DNA from: Acidobacteriota bacterium
GTDB lineage: Bacteria; Acidobacteriota; Terriglobia; Acidiferrales; UBA7541
Direction of reading: 5' to 3'
Assembly (NCBI GenBank): GCA_003225295.1
Contig: QHYZ01000080.1
Span: 1 to 64,000 of the forward strand
DNA length: 64,000 nt
Of the stretch, positions 25,841 to 34,722 are shown piece after piece; position 1 is the first letter of the stretch; every line of letters starts with the position of its first letter. Below the pieces are notes generated by a model. That model did not search any database. It was not told the origin of the DNA and saw only the letters and a list, made by a program, of their open reading frames with translations. A program made the translations under genes and the position numbers.

Positions 25841-26380
25841 TTAGTGTTTGGTCGATGGAGCGGGAGGAAAATGCTGGAACATTTTGTTCACGCCTTTGTT
25901 GAGGTTCTTCGTGTTCTTGTCGGCTTTGTCGGAGAGCGTATCGCTCGACGAACTCCGCCAGATCAACTTCTCCGTCTTTGCGTCGAAGAGATCGACGACT
26001 AAGGTGCCGACTTTGTAGGTCTCAACGGTTGTGGTGGCATCGCCAAATCCGCCGAATCCCCAGCGGCGACCACCTCCGAAGCCGTTGTAGAAGGTGTCCA
26101 GAGTTTGCTGATTCTGAGTGGTCTCGAGGGCGAAGACCTCGACGTCACCACCCGAGGGAACTTCCGTCCAGCCCTTCACCGTCAGAGCGCTATTCACGGC
26201 ACTCTTGATCCGATCGACCATTAGTGGGTCTTTCGTCTGGACCTTTTCCCAAGAGTAGGTCTTGTATTGGCCGAAGTTTGCGTTGTGGTCGTAGTCGGTC
26301 TTCACTTGCTGAGCGAACGAAACCGTCGCCAAGGCTAGCGTCAGTCCGACTGATGCTGCGATCTTTGGTAGAAACTTCAT
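25841..26380 (-). CDS. Exported DUF4136 protein
   Basis: A 179-residue secreted protein: signal peptide (MKFLPKIAASVGLTLALATV, cleavage after FAQ), then VKTDYDHNANFGQYKTYSW, the DUF4136 start, followed by IKSAVNSALTVKGW and TLVVDLFDAKTEKLIWRSSS, also typical. A Gly-rich stretch (NGFGGGRRWGFGGFG) interrupts the domain. Function unknown; such proteins are often outer-membrane associated. AGGAGG precedes the ATG. It is the first gene of the operon that runs to the PP2C phosphatase and is preceded by a sigma54-type promoter at 26541. Confidence 0.92.
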   Translation of the reverse strand: MKFLPKIAASVGLTLALATVSFAQQVKTDYDHNANFGQYKTYSWEKVQTKDPLMVDRIKSAVNSALTVKGWTEVPSGGDVEVFALETTQNQQTLDTFYNGFGGGRRWGFGGFGDATTTVETYKVGTLVVDLFDAKTEKLIWRSSSSDTLSDKADKNTKNLNKGVNKMFQHFPPAPSTKH

Positions 26381-26540
26381 ACTTCCTCCTTTTTTTGAGG
26401 CTTTGAGACAAAACCTCTTGCGCTATAGAACGGCGCTCACGCGATTCGGCGGCTATCCCAGCGAGCCGATAGTTTCGCGATTTCTCATCGCTCCCGTCAC
26501 CACGAAAAGTTCTAGTGCTTCAAGCGACACCATTGAGAGA

Positions 26541-26556
26541 GGCAAAGCGGCTGCCA
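26541..26556 (-). promoter_or_regulatory. Sigma54 promoter of the DUF4136-to-phosphatase operon
   Basis: On the minus strand TGGCAGCCGCTTTGCC has a full TGGCA -24 box and TTGC -12 box at the correct spacing. Initiation would be near 26531, leaving a leader of about 150 nt. Further upstream, at 26656-26675, CAGTGTG and CACTTG half-sites face each other about 100 nt from the promoter. Confidence 0.55.
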
Positions 26557-26799
26557 AAAGACCATTTCGTAACTAACTGAAAGTAAAGGCCAACGTGGGC
26601 TACGGCGCAGTGTGCCATGCCAGCCCGCTAGACGTGGGGTCCGCATGCTGACAGGCCAGTGTGGTTATTCACTTGATTGTGTGTCAGATAGCTTTGAGTT
26701 CAGGTCGACTCGAGTGTGATCGCTGGTGTACCTGATGACTAATGTTGTCTATGGTCGGCTAAAGCGGAGGCTTAATCCCCACTGGGTGGCGATTTGCGG
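26557..26799. other. Intergenic region between the activator gene and the DUF4136 promoter
   Basis: Some 240 nt without a supported gene, downstream of the sigma54 activator gene. It contains several GTGTG/CACxx half-sites that could be activator sites for the promoter at 26541. No clear terminator is seen. Confidence 0.35.
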
Positions 26800-27801
26800 C
26801 TAGGAAAGTGGATTCTTATTGGTACGTGAGATGCCAAGCTTTTGCATCCGGAAGTAGAGAGTGGACCTCTTGATTCCCAAGCGTGCGGCTGCCCCGTTGG
26901 GACCGGAGACAACCCACCGGGTCTGCCCCAGAGTCTTGCGAATGTGGTCTCGCTCCGCGTCTTCCATGGTAATTGGTCCCAGGGATTCCACTTCGGTCGC
27001 ACTCCTCAAGCTTGCGAGCGGGGATTCCAGGACGTTGCCCGATGTAAGGATGACGCTCCGTTCGATGAAATTCTGAAGCTCGCGAATGTTGCCCGGCCAC
27101 GGGTATGAGGCAATTTCAGACATCGTTTCGGGGGAAATGCGGTCGATTTGCTTACCCATCCGGCGGGCATAGATCTCCACAAAGTGTTCCACCAAAGCCG
27201 GAATGTCTTCCCGACGCTCACGCAGAGGTGGCAGAGGGACTGGAAATACATTCAGCCGATAGTAGAGGTCGCTGCGGAATTCGTTTCGCTTCACCATCTC
27301 AACCAAATTTCGGTGGGTCGCAGCTACGAGGCGAACGTCTACTTGATGAGTCCGGCCGCTGCCCAAGCGCTCGAATTCCTGCTCCTGCAGGACACGCAGT
27401 AGTTTTGGCTGCAGCGGCAAGGGGATGTCTCCCACCTCGTCCAGGAACAGCGTCCCTTTGTCAGCCAATTCGAAACGTCCGATTTTTTGCGCGATAGCGC
27501 CAGTAAAGGCGCCTTTCTCGTGGCCAAATAGCTCGCTTTCCAGTAGATCGAACGGAATGGCGGCGCAATTCAGCCTTATGAACGGGCGTCCGCACCGCGA
27601 GCTAAGATTGTGAATCGCGCGTGCGATCAGCTCCTTGCCCGTGCCGGTCTCTCCCTGGATAAGAACGGTGGAATCCGTAGGGGCAACGCGTTCGACCTGC
27701 TCGAGTACGGATTCCAGAGCCGGACTGTTGCCTATGATCTGCTCGAATCTGCGCGGGACACGGTCCTGATCGACCGACCTTAATGTTGCGACAGCCCCCA
27801 C
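26800..27801 (-). CDS. Sigma54-dependent activator lacking a receiver domain (split NtrC type)
   Basis: A 333-residue bacterial enhancer-binding protein. After only about 20 residues comes the AAA+ domain: Walker A GETGTGKE, the sigma54-contact loop GAFTGA, Walker B GTLFLDEVGDIP, and R-finger region FRSDLYYRLNVFPVPLPPLR. A Fis-type helix-turn-helix follows at the end (NGAAARLGIKRSTLYFRMQKLGI). There is no amino-terminal sensory domain. A GTG at 27801 with AAGGAGG at ideal spacing shows this is its true start rather than a broken longer gene. The stand-alone receiver just upstream probably supplies the phosphorylation input. The likely targets are the sigma54 promoters in this cassette. Confidence 0.93.
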   Translation of the reverse strand: MGAVATLRSVDQDRVPRRFEQIIGNSPALESVLEQVERVAPTDSTVLIQGETGTGKELIARAIHNLSSRCGRPFIRLNCAAIPFDLLESELFGHEKGAFTGAIAQKIGRFELADKGTLFLDEVGDIPLPLQPKLLRVLQEQEFERLGSGRTHQVDVRLVAATHRNLVEMVKRNEFRSDLYYRLNVFPVPLPPLRERREDIPALVEHFVEIYARRMGKQIDRISPETMSEIASYPWPGNIRELQNFIERSVILTSGNVLESPLASLRSATEVESLGPITMEDAERDHIRKTLGQTRWVVSGPNGAAARLGIKRSTLYFRMQKLGISRTNKNPLS

Positions 27802-27840
27802 GAAGACCTCCTTGGGTACGATACGCTTCGATTAGCAGGC

Positions 27841-28218
27841 CTAGCTTTCCAGAGCGGCCCGAACACTTTCGAGCAGCGCTTCGTCGTCGAACGGTTTTGC
27901 CATGAACTCCACAGCACCCGCCCGCAAGGCCTGCATCCGCATCTTTTCGTCGCCGTGTGCGGTGATGAATATAATCGGAACCCTGCAACGTTCGGCGTTC
28001 AGCTTGGTCTGTAGCTCAAGACCGGACATTCCCGGCATTCGGATGTCTGCGATCAAACAGGCAATCTGATGCTGTTGGCCGGACTTCAGGAATTCTTCCG
28101 CCGAGGCAAACGATTGTGCAGGAAATTCGGCACTTTGCAGCAAGCCCTGCAGGGCGCTGCGCATCGAATCATCGTCGTCGACAATCGCTACTAGTTTGGT
28201 CTTTCCCTGAGTATCCAT
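27841..28218 (-). CDS. Stand-alone response-regulator receiver protein
   Basis: A 125-residue CheY-like receiver with no output domain. It has the acidic cluster IVDDDDSMR, the phosphoacceptor region LIADIRMPGMSG, the T/S position in IFITAHGD and the conserved lysine in FMAKPFDD. It ends at a stop codon 40 nt before the activator gene, which itself lacks a receiver. Sequence style (FASAEEFL, IRMPGMSGLELQ) is that of FixJ/NtrC receivers. It probably acts in trans on the activator or as a phosphate sink for the kinases. Confidence 0.92.
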   Translation of the reverse strand: MDTQGKTKLVAIVDDDDSMRSALQGLLQSAEFPAQSFASAEEFLKSGQQHQIACLIADIRMPGMSGLELQTKLNAERCRVPIIFITAHGDEKMRMQALRAGAVEFMAKPFDDEALLESVRAALES

Positions 28219-28391
28219 GGCTGAAATCTAGCAGTGTCACCAGAGGCGCGCAATTATACTTTCGTATGAGAGCCCGGACGCAGCGTCGATCTGATAGTCA
28301 GCTACAATCTAGGTTGAAGTTGAGAAGGCACAATCAAAACACGTGGATTGCGACTGGCAAACAGCACTGCTGCAACAGCGACGCCTCGGCA

Positions 28392-29024
28392 TTAATATTT
28401 TTGGCCGCGTAGAAGTTCCAGTTTCGACGCCATTCTAACCAATTCTGCCAACGAATCAGCCTGCATCTTCCGCATCGCGTGACCGCGATGGATCTTCACA
28501 GTGATTTCGCTGGTCCCGAGATCAGAAGCTATTTGCTTATTGAGCTTGCCGGAGACCACCAGAGCCATGACTTCACGTTCGCGTGCTGTCAGCGCCTCGT
28601 AGCGTTTTCGCAACTCGACGAGGTTACTTTGCTGTTGGCGAGCTACACGGTCGCGATCCAAAGCCTGGCGAATCGCATCCAGCAAGTCTTGATCCTGAAA
28701 AGGCTTGGTAAGAAACTCCGCTGCACCGGATTTCATGGCTTTCACCGACATAGGAATGTCTCCGTGCCCGGTGATGAAGATGATGGGGATTCGAACGCCC
28801 GCGTCAGCCAACTCACGCTGCAAGGCGAGGCCGTTGACGCCAGGAAGGGTCACGTCCAAGACGAGACAGCTTGGCCCCTCCAGTGGCTTGCTGCGCAGGA
28901 ATTCTTCTGCCGTCCCAAAGGATACGCACCGTAACCTTGCCGATTTCAGCAATCCTTGGATGGACGCACGCACACCAGCATCGTCGTCAACGACGAACAC
29001 CGTGGGAACGTTCGTGGACGTCAT
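28392..29024 (-). CDS. FixJ/StyR-type response regulator with LuxR helix-turn-helix
   Basis: A 210-residue regulator. The receiver has [14 protein letters not shown], the phosphoacceptor [12 protein letters not shown] and lysine in FLTKPFQD. A linker with [21 protein letters not shown] leads to the LuxR-type helix-turn-helix ([20 protein letters not shown] and [14 protein letters not shown]). It overlaps the large sensor kinase by 4 nt, so the kinase at 29021-32545 is its cognate partner. Receiver regions resemble those of the stand-alone receiver downstream. Confidence 0.94.
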   Translation of the reverse strand: MTSTNVPTVFVVDDDAGVRASIQGLLKSARLRCVSFGTAEEFLRSKPLEGPSCLVLDVTLPGVNGLALQRELADAGVRIPIIFITGHGDIPMSVKAMKSGAAEFLTKPFQDQDLLDAIRQALDRDRVARQQQSNLVELRKRYEALTAREREVMALVVSGKLNKQIASDLGTSEITVKIHRGHAMRKMQADSLAELVRMASKLELLRGQKY

Positions 29025-32000
29025 TCAAGCGCCCCGGCCTTGGTGGGTAGACTGAAACAGAAGCTTGCGCCACGCTGTGAGTTGTTTTCAGCCCACAAGC
29101 GGCCGCCATGCGATTCCACGATGGAGCGGCTAATGCGAAGTCCCATGCCGGTCCCGTGGGGTTTGGTTGTAAAAAACGCGTTGAAGATCTGGTCTGCCTG
29201 CTGCGGAGGAAGTCCCACGCCGGTATCGCTGACGGACACCAGAACTTCCTCTTTTTCCGTCCTCAGCGACTTGACGGCCAACTCGCGAACTCCATCCTCT
29301 GCCTTCATCGCATCGACGCCGTTCATGATGAGATTCATCAGGACCTGTTGCAATTGCACGCGGTCGGCCATGACCTTGGGAAGATCTGCCGCAAGGTCCG
29401 TGGCGACCAATATGTTGAATCGCGTGGTCTCGCCGCGCAGAAGAACAGTCATCTCTAGAATAATCTCGTTTACATCCACGAGCTCCCGTTGCGAACTATC
29501 CTTCTTGAAGAGCTGGCGGGTCCGGCTGATGATTTCGGCCGCGCGCTTTCCGTCTTTCACGATTCTCATGGCAGCCGCGCGCGCCTCTTCGATGTCAGGA
29601 GTGTCGCCCGCGAGCCAACGCAAGCAGGTATTAGCGTTGGTGCTGGCAGCGGCGATTGGTTGATTCACTTCGTGCGCCAGGGAGGCGGTCAGCTCACCCA
29701 TCATGGTCACCCTATTTACGTGCGCAAGCTCCGCCTGGGCCTGACGCAATCGTTCGCGCTCTTCACGCGCCAGCTTCCGTTCAATGGCGATGCCGGCGAG
29801 GTGGGTAGCCATTTCCAGTGCACGGGTCTGAGCCGGGCTCGGACTGCGGGGTTCACAGTAATACATGGCAAACGAACCCAATGCCTTGCCTGAATGCGCA
29901 AGTATGGGAGTGGACCAGCAGGCACGGAACCCATAGGGCTCTGCCACGCTTCGGTACGCCTCCCAGAGCGGATCCCGGAGAATATCGGTGACGACAACAG
30001 ATTCTCTGCGGTACATGGCGGTGCCGCATGATCCCGCCTTCGGTCCGATGCAATGGCCGTCGATGGCCTCGATGTAGGGCTTGGGAAGGCTGGGCGCAGC
30101 GCCGTGCCGCATGTGTTGCCCGTCCTCGTCAAGGAGCAGGACAGAGCAAAGCAAACCGGCAAATTGGGCTTCCACAACGCGCACTAGGCTCTCCAGTATT
30201 TCCTCCAGTGGAGCATCCCGCGCTATCATCTCCAAGATACGACTCTCTCCATCACGGAGCGCCTCCGCCCACTTGCGTTCGGTCACGTCTATCGACGTAC
30301 CGACGTATTCAACGAGATCGCCGGATACCTTTCGAACGGGATGGCCTGTCGAGCGAACGTACTTAATTGCTCCTCCTGGAAGAACGATTCGGAAATCCAC
30401 GTCAAAGTGGGAACCTTCGTTCGGACTTTCATGAAAAACTTCTCTGCGCACTCGATCTCGATCCTCTGGATGAACGCGCTGGTAAAAGACTTCGTCTGAC
30501 GGTATACCCTCTTCTGGATCGAAGCCAAACAAGCGGTAATTTTCCTGTGACCAATAGACGCTGTGTCTAGAGGCCACGTTCCATGCCCAACTGCCGGTGT
30601 GGCTGAGCCTCTGCGCTTCCGCCAGATAACCTTCGCTCCTACGCAGTGCCTCCTCTGCGCGCTTGCGCTCGGTGATGTCACGGACGGCGCCGGAGACGAG
30701 CGTGCCCTCCTCCGCTTCCAGCGGACTGAGGCTGATTTCCACTGGAAACTCCGTGCCGTCTTTCCTCCGTCCGTACAGCTCCAGACCCGCACCCATCGAC
30801 CGCGTGCGAGGCTGGGCGAAGAAGCCCAGGCGGTGTTCGGGGTGCCGGCCCCGAAACCGTTCCGGCACCAAAATCTCGATCTCCTGGCCCAAGAGTTCTT
30901 CCCGCTGGTACCCGAATAACCGCTCCACCTGCGCGTTGACCAACACGATTTTGCCCGGCCGATTCATCACGATCATGGCGTCAGGAGCGGATTCCAGAAG
31001 CCCACGGAACTTCTGCTGGGCTCGCTTTCGCTCGGTGATGTCCATCATGGTACACACGAACTGCTCCACATCCCCGGAAGCGTTCAAAACAGGATGGCCG
31101 ACGGTGTGAGTGTATTTGACAGTGCCGTCCGGAAGAAGGATTCGGTGCTCCACTTCGTAATCCGACTTTTCACTGATTGCTCGATCTTTTGTCTCTTCCA
31201 CTTGGGCTCGATCCTCCGGATGCATGCGTGGTAGCCGGTCTCTCCAAGCCGACAGTCCCTGTTTTGGATCAAAGCCGTATATGCGATACCATTCCTCGGA
31301 GAGATACAAGGCATCTCCTCCTGGTACTCGCCAGGCGGCGCTCCCCGTATGCGTGAGCCTCTGCGCTTCTGCTAAGTATGCCTCGCTCTCGCGAAGCGTT
31401 TGCTCCGCCTGCGTTGCTGCGGTGACGTCCATTACCGCTCCCACAAACTCGAGTTCGCCCGACTCATCTCTCTCAGCATGCGCCACAACGTGGACATGTT
31501 TGACCACGCCATCCGGCATCAGCAAGCGATGCTCAAAATCAAAATCCTTCCCGTCCCGCGACGCACGCTCAATGATCTCTTCGACCAAGGCTGCGTCTTC
31601 CGGATGAACCCGCTGGAGAACAAGTTCCGCGGTCGGTTTCGTCGATCGGTCATATTGGAAGATTCGAAAAGTTTCCTCGGACCAGACGAGCTCGCCGGTG
31701 GACGGCTTCCAACCGAAGCTCCCGATATGACTGAGCCTTTGCGCTTCCGCCAAATACGCCTCGCTCTGCTGGAGCTTCTCTTCCTGTACCTCCAAGGTCT
31801 GGGCAGCCAATCGCCTATCCACTACGGACGTCAGCAAAGCTAGCCCGAGGACTAGAAAGGTGACGGCGACAATTCCGGCAATCCCAAGTGTGGAGATGCT
31901 TATGGCATGGGACAGGTCCGTAGGCTTGTCGAAGGGCGTGAAACTGGCGGCGGCCATGCCTGTATAGTGCATGACGGGGATTGCGGCACCCATCACGGCG

Positions 32001-32545
32001 GCTCCGGCCAACTTTTCCCAGCCGATCCCAGTTTTCTCATCTCGGAAATGAAAGGTAATCCAAAGCGCGGTGAGAGAAATCAGAACCGCGAACACCACGG
32101 ACAGGACGACGAGAAAGGAATTAAACTGGCATATGGCAGCTAAACGCATGGCAGCCATGCCGATGTAATGCATGCCTGCAATACCGGCGCCCATAAGGAC
32201 GCTTCCGGCGAGCGCTCGGGGCCAACCCATTTTCTCCCGGCTCACCACGCCCAAAGCAACGAGCGAAGCGAGAATAGCCGCAAACAGCGACAGCAGAACA
32301 GTCGGCCAATGGTAGGCCACGGGAATGGGTAGGATGAACGCGAGCATCCCAATGTAGTGCATGGACCAAATGCCAGTCCCCATCGCACCGGCACCGCCCA
32401 GCAGCCAAACCGCGCGAGTCCAACCGGCCGCGGCAGTTACGCGACCTGCAAGATCCAGGGCAGCGTACGACGCAAACATGGCGATCAACACCGAAAGCGC
32501 CACAAGTGCGTAGTTGTACGAGCCAATCAAGTTCACGGCAGACAT
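29021..32545 (-). CDS. MHYT-PAS-GAF hybrid-input sensor histidine kinase
   Basis: A 1174-residue sensor. The amino third of about 235 residues is an MHYT membrane sensor with repeated [17 protein letters not shown] and VMHYTGMAA motifs in seven spans, thought to sense diatomic gas or redox through copper. Four PAS domains follow (about 275-390, 395-510, 520-635, 640-765), then a GAF domain (about 775-930). The kinase has a FixL-type H box [14 protein letters not shown] box [14 protein letters not shown] and G boxes SDTGVGLPP and GTGMGL. No receiver is attached. The ATG at 32545 is favoured over a GTG at 32566. It overlaps the FixJ-type gene by 4 nt. Confidence 0.94.
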   Translation of the reverse strand: MSAVNLIGSYNYALVALSVLIAMFASYAALDLAGRVTAAAGWTRAVWLLGGAGAMGTGIWSMHYIGMLAFILPIPVAYHWPTVLLSLFAAILASLVALGVVSREKMGWPRALAGSVLMGAGIAGMHYIGMAAMRLAAICQFNSFLVVLSVVFAVLISLTALWITFHFRDEKTGIGWEKLAGAAVMGAAIPVMHYTGMAAASFTPFDKPTDLSHAISISTLGIAGIVAVTFLVLGLALLTSVVDRRLAAQTLEVQEEKLQQSEAYLAEAQRLSHIGSFGWKPSTGELVWSEETFRIFQYDRSTKPTAELVLQRVHPEDAALVEEIIERASRDGKDFDFEHRLLMPDGVVKHVHVVAHAERDESGELEFVGAVMDVTAATQAEQTLRESEAYLAEAQRLTHTGSAAWRVPGGDALYLSEEWYRIYGFDPKQGLSAWRDRLPRMHPEDRAQVEETKDRAISEKSDYEVEHRILLPDGTVKYTHTVGHPVLNASGDVEQFVCTMMDITERKRAQQKFRGLLESAPDAMIVMNRPGKIVLVNAQVERLFGYQREELLGQEIEILVPERFRGRHPEHRLGFFAQPRTRSMGAGLELYGRRKDGTEFPVEISLSPLEAEEGTLVSGAVRDITERKRAEEALRRSEGYLAEAQRLSHTGSWAWNVASRHSVYWSQENYRLFGFDPEEGIPSDEVFYQRVHPEDRDRVRREVFHESPNEGSHFDVDFRIVLPGGAIKYVRSTGHPVRKVSGDLVEYVGTSIDVTERKWAEALRDGESRILEMIARDAPLEEILESLVRVVEAQFAGLLCSVLLLDEDGQHMRHGAAPSLPKPYIEAIDGHCIGPKAGSCGTAMYRRESVVVTDILRDPLWEAYRSVAEPYGFRACWSTPILAHSGKALGSFAMYYCEPRSPSPAQTRALEMATHLAGIAIERKLAREERERLRQAQAELAHVNRVTMMGELTASLAHEVNQPIAAASTNANTCLRWLAGDTPDIEEARAAAMRIVKDGKRAAEIISRTRQLFKKDSSQRELVDVNEIILEMTVLLRGETTRFNILVATDLAADLPKVMADRVQLQQVLMNLIMNGVDAMKAEDGVRELAVKSLRTEKEEVLVSVSDTGVGLPPQQADQIFNAFFTTKPHGTGMGLRISRSIVESHGGRLWAENNSQRGASFCFSLPTKAGALE

Positions 32546-32612
32546 GTGAATCCGTCCGGTTGCCACGCGGAACAGTCGCGCCGCGCTTCAATTTAGAATT
32601 AACCGTGGGGGC

Positions 32613-34187
32613 TCATTCCTTTGCCTCGATTTTCATGGGTAGAGCAAAATGAAAACTTGCGCCGCGCGGAGAATTGTCTTCCGCCCACAGGCGCCCTCCA
32701 TGCGATTCCACGATGGAGCGGCTGATGCGGAGTCCCATGCCTGTGCCGTTGGGCTTGGTTGTAAAAAACGCGTTGAAGAGTTGGTCCGCCTGTTGCGGAG
32801 GGAGTCCGACGCCGGTATCGCTGACGGAAACCAAAACTTCCTCTTCTTCCGTTCTATGCGACTTGACGGCCAACCCGCGCGCCGCGTCCACTTCCTTCAT
32901 CGCATCGATGCCGTTCACGATGAGGTTCATCAGCACCTGTTGCAATTGCACACGATCTCCCATGATCCGGGGAAGATCTGCGGCTAGCTCCATTCGGACT
33001 GTTATGTTGTATCGTGTCGCCTCGCTGCGCAAGAGGACGATCATCTCTCGAATGGCTTCGTTTACGTCCAGCAACTCCCTCTGCGGAGTGCCCTTCTTGA
33101 AGAGCAGGCGGACCCGGCTGATGATACTCGCCGCACGGGTTGCATCTTTAACGATTCTTGATGCCGCCTCGCGCGCCTCTTCCAGATCGGGGCGCTCGCG
33201 AGTAAGCCAGCGCAAGCAGGTATTGGCGTTGGTGACGGCAGCGGCGATGGGCTGATTCACCTCGTGCGCCAGGGAGGCCGTCAGCTCTCCCATGGTGGTC
33301 ACGCGGTTGACACGTGCGAGATCCGCTTGCGCCTGGCGCAGCGCCTCCTCGGCCTGTTTGTCGGCACTGATATCCATCGAGCTACCCACAAATTGCACCA
33401 AATCCCCAGACGCGTCCAGAACCGGATGGCCGAATGTGTGGATGTGTTTGACCGTGCCGTCACGAAGAAGGATTCGAAATTGCACCTCGTAATCCGATTT
33501 TTCACCGATTGCTCGATCGGTTGCCTCCTGCCACTTGGCTCGATCCTCCGGATGAATGCGGGACAGCCGTTTTTCCCAAGCCGACAAGCCCTCTTTTGGA
33601 TCGAAGCCATATATGCGATACCATTCCTCCGAGAGATGTAAGGCGTCTCTTCCCGCCACCCTCCAGGCCCAACTTCCCGTATGCGTTAGCCTCTGCGCTT
33701 CTGCCAGATAACCCTCGCTCCGCCTCAACGCCTCTTCCGCACGCTGACGCTCATCGCTTTCCGCTTGCAAGGCCTCGTTGGTGTTCTGGAGCTCTTGAAC
33801 TGTTTTTTTTAAGTCATCGCGGGCGCGTCTGAACGATTCTATGGCGCTCCTTTCGGCAGCGCTCAGCGACCCCACAAACAGGGCTGACACCGTGAATATG
33901 ACAAGGCGTGGTATTTCGTCGGGCTTCGGACCCAACGAATGGATCGGAGGCAGGAAATAATAATTGAAAGCGAGAGCCGAGAGTGCCGTCGCGAGGAACC
34001 CCGGCCCGATTCCACCGATCCACGCACTCAATAGGACGGCGCAAAGAAAAAGTGACACGGGGGCATCTTGCAAATGAATCGCCGGCAACCGTGAAATGAC
34101 CAGCGCCGCGCCAACCCAAAGAACAGCAATCCCATAGCCCCAAATTGCCGGCGGCTTAGGCCACAGAAGAGGATTAGACCTGGACAT
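32613..34187 (-). CDS. DUF4118 (KdpD-like) PAS sensor histidine kinase
   Basis: A 524-residue sensor: four membrane spans of the DUF4118 type (YGIAVLWVGAALVISRL to LVIFTVSALFVGSLSAAE, about residues 12-110), a coiled coil (DLKKTVQELQNTNEALQAES), one PAS domain (about 155-275) and a FixL-type kinase core. H box [15 protein letters not shown] box QVLMNLIVNGIDAMKE and [10 protein letters not shown] are intact. The catalytic core is closely related to that of the neighbouring MHYT kinase, pointing to a duplication. The ATG at 34187 follows GGAG. It lies 67 nt before the MHYT kinase. Confidence 0.93.
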   Translation of the reverse strand: MSRSNPLLWPKPPAIWGYGIAVLWVGAALVISRLPAIHLQDAPVSLFLCAVLLSAWIGGIGPGFLATALSALAFNYYFLPPIHSLGPKPDEIPRLVIFTVSALFVGSLSAAERSAIESFRRARDDLKKTVQELQNTNEALQAESDERQRAEEALRRSEGYLAEAQRLTHTGSWAWRVAGRDALHLSEEWYRIYGFDPKEGLSAWEKRLSRIHPEDRAKWQEATDRAIGEKSDYEVQFRILLRDGTVKHIHTFGHPVLDASGDLVQFVGSSMDISADKQAEEALRQAQADLARVNRVTTMGELTASLAHEVNQPIAAAVTNANTCLRWLTRERPDLEEAREAASRIVKDATRAASIISRVRLLFKKGTPQRELLDVNEAIREMIVLLRSEATRYNITVRMELAADLPRIMGDRVQLQQVLMNLIVNGIDAMKEVDAARGLAVKSHRTEEEEVLVSVSDTGVGLPPQQADQLFNAFFTTKPNGTGMGLRISRSIVESHGGRLWAEDNSPRGASFHFALPMKIEAKE

Positions 34188-34333
34188 GCCTCTGCTCCAG
34201 CGAAGCAGGGTGTTCCTACTACCCGGCAAAATCTTAACATCAGAAAGTGTTCTGCACCGGCCAGGTCGGTCATGCGGGGCACATCAAGCTTCCCCAGGAG
34301 ACCTGGCGTCCTTGACCCATCCAGCCTCATAGA

Positions 34334-34351
34334 CAGAGTGCCAACACTCTG
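34334..34351. promoter_or_regulatory. Inverted repeat, candidate activator site
   Basis: CAGAGTG and CACTCTG form a perfect 7-4-7 dyad. It is about 100 nt upstream of the strong -24/-12 promoter at 34450, the usual place for sigma54 enhancer sites. It could also regulate the divergent kinase gene. Confidence 0.35.
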
Positions 34352-34449
34352 ACAGTTTGGCGTGTCTGTGGCGTCGCCCAGGCCCTCGTGAATCGGCGTA
34401 TCTCCCTCACAGCCAGCCGCTTCCACATATTTTCGTCACACACTCTCTC

Positions 34450-34465
34450 TGGCACAGACATTGCT
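34450..34465 (+). promoter_or_regulatory. Strong sigma54 promoter upstream of small ORF and ECF sigma gene
   Basis: TGGCACAGACATTGCT differs at a single position from the consensus TGGCACG-N4-TTGCT. It is the best such site in the window and lies in the divergent spacer between the kinase cluster and the plus-strand genes. Transcription should begin near 34476, about 100 nt before the small ORF. Confidence 0.75.
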
Positions 34466-34573
34466 TTGTTTAGGGGCGGTTAACGTTTTCCCGGTGAATG
34501 GGATTCGCAGCGACCAGGCGTCAGCATAACGGCGACGCCAGATCGGGAGACGGCACACAGACAGGAGTGCAAG

Positions 34574-34675
34574 ATGAAGCCTCTATCCATTCTCGACTGG
34601 TATCGCATTCTCCGTGCGCACCATCAGTGGACGATTTTCCAGTCCATTCGATATGCGCTTTGGCTGGTGCGGTAA
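34574..34675 (+). CDS. Small 33-residue peptide, unannotated type
   Basis: A 33-codon frame with AGGAG six nt before its ATG, a strong ribosome site. The peptide starts MKPLSILDWYRILRA and ends IFQSIRYALWLVR: basic, rich in Trp, Tyr and Arg, with a repeated amphipathic look (DWYRILR, RYALWLVR), so membrane or protein binding is plausible. It lies between the strong sigma54 promoter at 34450 and the ECF sigma gene 47 nt downstream. Too short for routine gene finders. No family known to me; function unknown, but promoter, ribosome site and clean stop argue that it is real. Confidence 0.6.
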   Translation: MKPLSILDWYRILRAHHQWTIFQSIRYALWLVR

Positions 34676-34722
34676 TTAGTTTCCCTTAACGTTTGACGGA
34701 GTGGCGGAGGAGGTTCGGATTC

